DNA of 6,733 nt from Candidatus Zixiibacteriota bacterium (GTDB lineage: Bacteria; Zixibacteria; MSB-5A5; GN15; JAAZOE01), in contig JAQVRW010000171.1 of NCBI GenBank assembly GCA_028700875.1, positions 1 to 6,733 of the forward strand, in the 5' to 3' direction. Both the position numbers and the translations under genes were made by a program. Below are positions 6,208 to 6,733 of this stretch, piece after piece. Positions within the stretch are counted from its first letter, which is position 1; every line of letters begins with the position of its first letter. The notes beneath the pieces were generated by a model that did not search any database, had not been told where the DNA came from, and saw only the letters and a list, made by a program, of their open reading frames with translations.

Positions 6208-6549
6208 GTGAAAAGGCTTGGCGAACTGGATACGGATTTGACCAACGCGGTCAATAGCCCGGAAGGTCTTCCACTGCCAAGCCCGCCTTCCGGGCTATCT
6301 GATTGGTGGAAGATGGAAGAAGATTTCCATTCGGCGAACGGCGCGACCCCCCGGCAAGACGAGGCAAAGGGGAAGCCAGAGCGCGAAACTAACTCCGGTC
6401 TTCACATCCTGTTTGGCACGTCCCTGACCCCGGAAGAATACCGGGAGTCGTGCCGAAATCTGGCTGAGTATTTTGCGCTTCTCAAAGAGTGGAAATCTCG
6501 GGCAAAAGATGAAACGAACCAAGAATCGTCTGAAGATCCGGCTGATTAG
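6208..6549 (+). CDS. small uncharacterised protein upstream of a helix-turn-helix gene
   Basis: The frame encodes an acidic, soluble protein of 113 residues from GTG 6208. The N-terminal third contains a proline-rich stretch (SPEGLPLPSPPSG) and the middle is polar. The C-terminal part (SLTPEEYRESCRNLAEYFALL) looks like one or two amphipathic helices, followed by a charged tail. I do not recognise a family. The start is uncertain. GTG 6208 has a weak GGAA six bases upstream; TTG 6202 is two codons earlier with no usable site; ATG 6313 has GGTGGA only two bases away and would give 78 residues, leaving the 13-bp inverted repeat outside the gene. The stop codon lies 38 bases inside the next gene, which starts at 6509, so the pair is probably cotranslated. 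Context suggests a regulatory or accessory protein of a mobile element, but nothing in the sequence proves this. Confidence 0.6.
   Translation: MKRLGELDTDLTNAVNSPEGLPLPSPPSGLSDWWKMEEDFHSANGATPRQDEAKGKPERETNSGLHILFGTSLTPEEYRESCRNLAEYFALLKEWKSRAKDETNQESSEDPAD
6254..6298. repeat. perfect 13-bp inverted repeat ATAGCCCGGAAGG / CCTTCCGGGCTAT
   Basis: The arms at 6254-6266 and 6286-6298 are exact reverse complements, separated by 19 bases. It is the strongest dyad I found in the window. A competing smaller hairpin is possible because GGAAG (6261-6265) can also pair with CTTCC (6268-6272). No T-run follows, so it does not read as an intrinsic terminator. It lies inside the 5' part of the small ORF if GTG 6208 is the start, or just before it if ATG 6313 is used. 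It could be a protein-binding dyad, a translational control hairpin or a recombinase-associated site. Confidence 0.6.
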
Positions 6550-6733
6550 AATTCGGCGGTCGTACACCGTCGCCGAGATCGCCGCCGTATTGAAGGTGCA
6601 CCGGCAAACGGTACGGGCCTGGCATAAAGCCGGGATGAAACCAATTGAAGAGACAGACAGGCCGCTTTTGTTCCTTGGGAATGAAGTCAGGCAGTTCCTG
6701 ACAAGAAGGCGAGATTCGAAACGTCGCCAGCTT
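6509..6733 (+). CDS. helix-turn-helix DNA-binding protein, excisionase/MerR-like, N-terminal part (3' end outside window)
   Basis: The frame is open from ATG 6509 to the window end, giving 75 residues without a stop. The start MKRTKNRLKIRLIRIRRSY is strongly basic. It is followed by TVAEIAAVLKVHRQTVRAWH (about residues 20-39), a clear helix-turn-helix, then a wing-like GMKPIEETDRPLLFLGNEVR segment and a basic end. This is the layout of the small HTH proteins of the excisionase/MerR-like type (HTH_17-like). From memory, close relatives often precede tyrosine recombinase genes in mobile elements; that neighbour would be beyond this window. A weak Shine-Dalgarno (GGG at 6500-6502) lies six bases before the ATG. 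The gene overlaps the preceding ORF by 41 bases in another frame. It could bind the inverted repeats upstream, but that is speculation. Confidence 0.8.
   Translation, partial: MKRTKNRLKIRLIRIRRSYTVAEIAAVLKVHRQTVRAWHKAGMKPIEETDRPLLFLGNEVRQFLTRRRDSKRRQL

Overview
The window reads as a defence or accessory island from a bacterium of moderate G+C (low-to-mid 50s per cent overall, judged by eye). All supported genes lie on the + strand. No ribosomal RNA, tRNA or core gene is present, so the host cannot be named. Gene style and tight packing would suit an environmental, metagenome-type lineage, but that is an impression.

Left edge (1-603): the C-terminal part of a Fic-family protein, ending at 414. 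Its stop codon overlaps an ATG that has a good Shine-Dalgarno sequence and opens a 52-codon ORF of doubtful status. About 100 bases of AT-richer DNA follow, with three copies of a GACAcAAAACAA-type repeat and two inverted repeats, just ahead of the next gene. This looks like a control region.

Centre (604-6057): a compact three-gene cassette. First comes a 938-residue beta-class amino DNA methyltransferase resembling the Mod subunit of type III restriction systems, with a long C-terminal extension. After 32 bases comes a 258-residue protein I do not recognise. Overlapping its end by 8 bases is a 611-residue QueC-like PP-loop enzyme of the defence-associated type (compare QatC and the QueC-like Cap9 of type IV CBASS), with extra N- and C-terminal domains. 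No helicase/nuclease (Res) partner, KAP ATPase, TatD nuclease or cyclase is visible, so the cassette fits neither classical type III restriction-modification nor QatABCD as far as the window shows. The unknown protein begins Met-Gly and is tightly coupled to the QueC-like gene, so it may be the enzyme's partner or substrate.

Right edge (6058-6733): about 150 bases dense in inverted repeats and bearing a 17-base direct repeat, then a small uncharacterised ORF carrying a perfect 13-bp inverted repeat near its start. It overlaps a small helix-turn-helix protein that runs off the window. That last pair resembles the front of a recombinase module of a mobile element, so the cassette may be mobile-element cargo; the recombinase itself is not in view.
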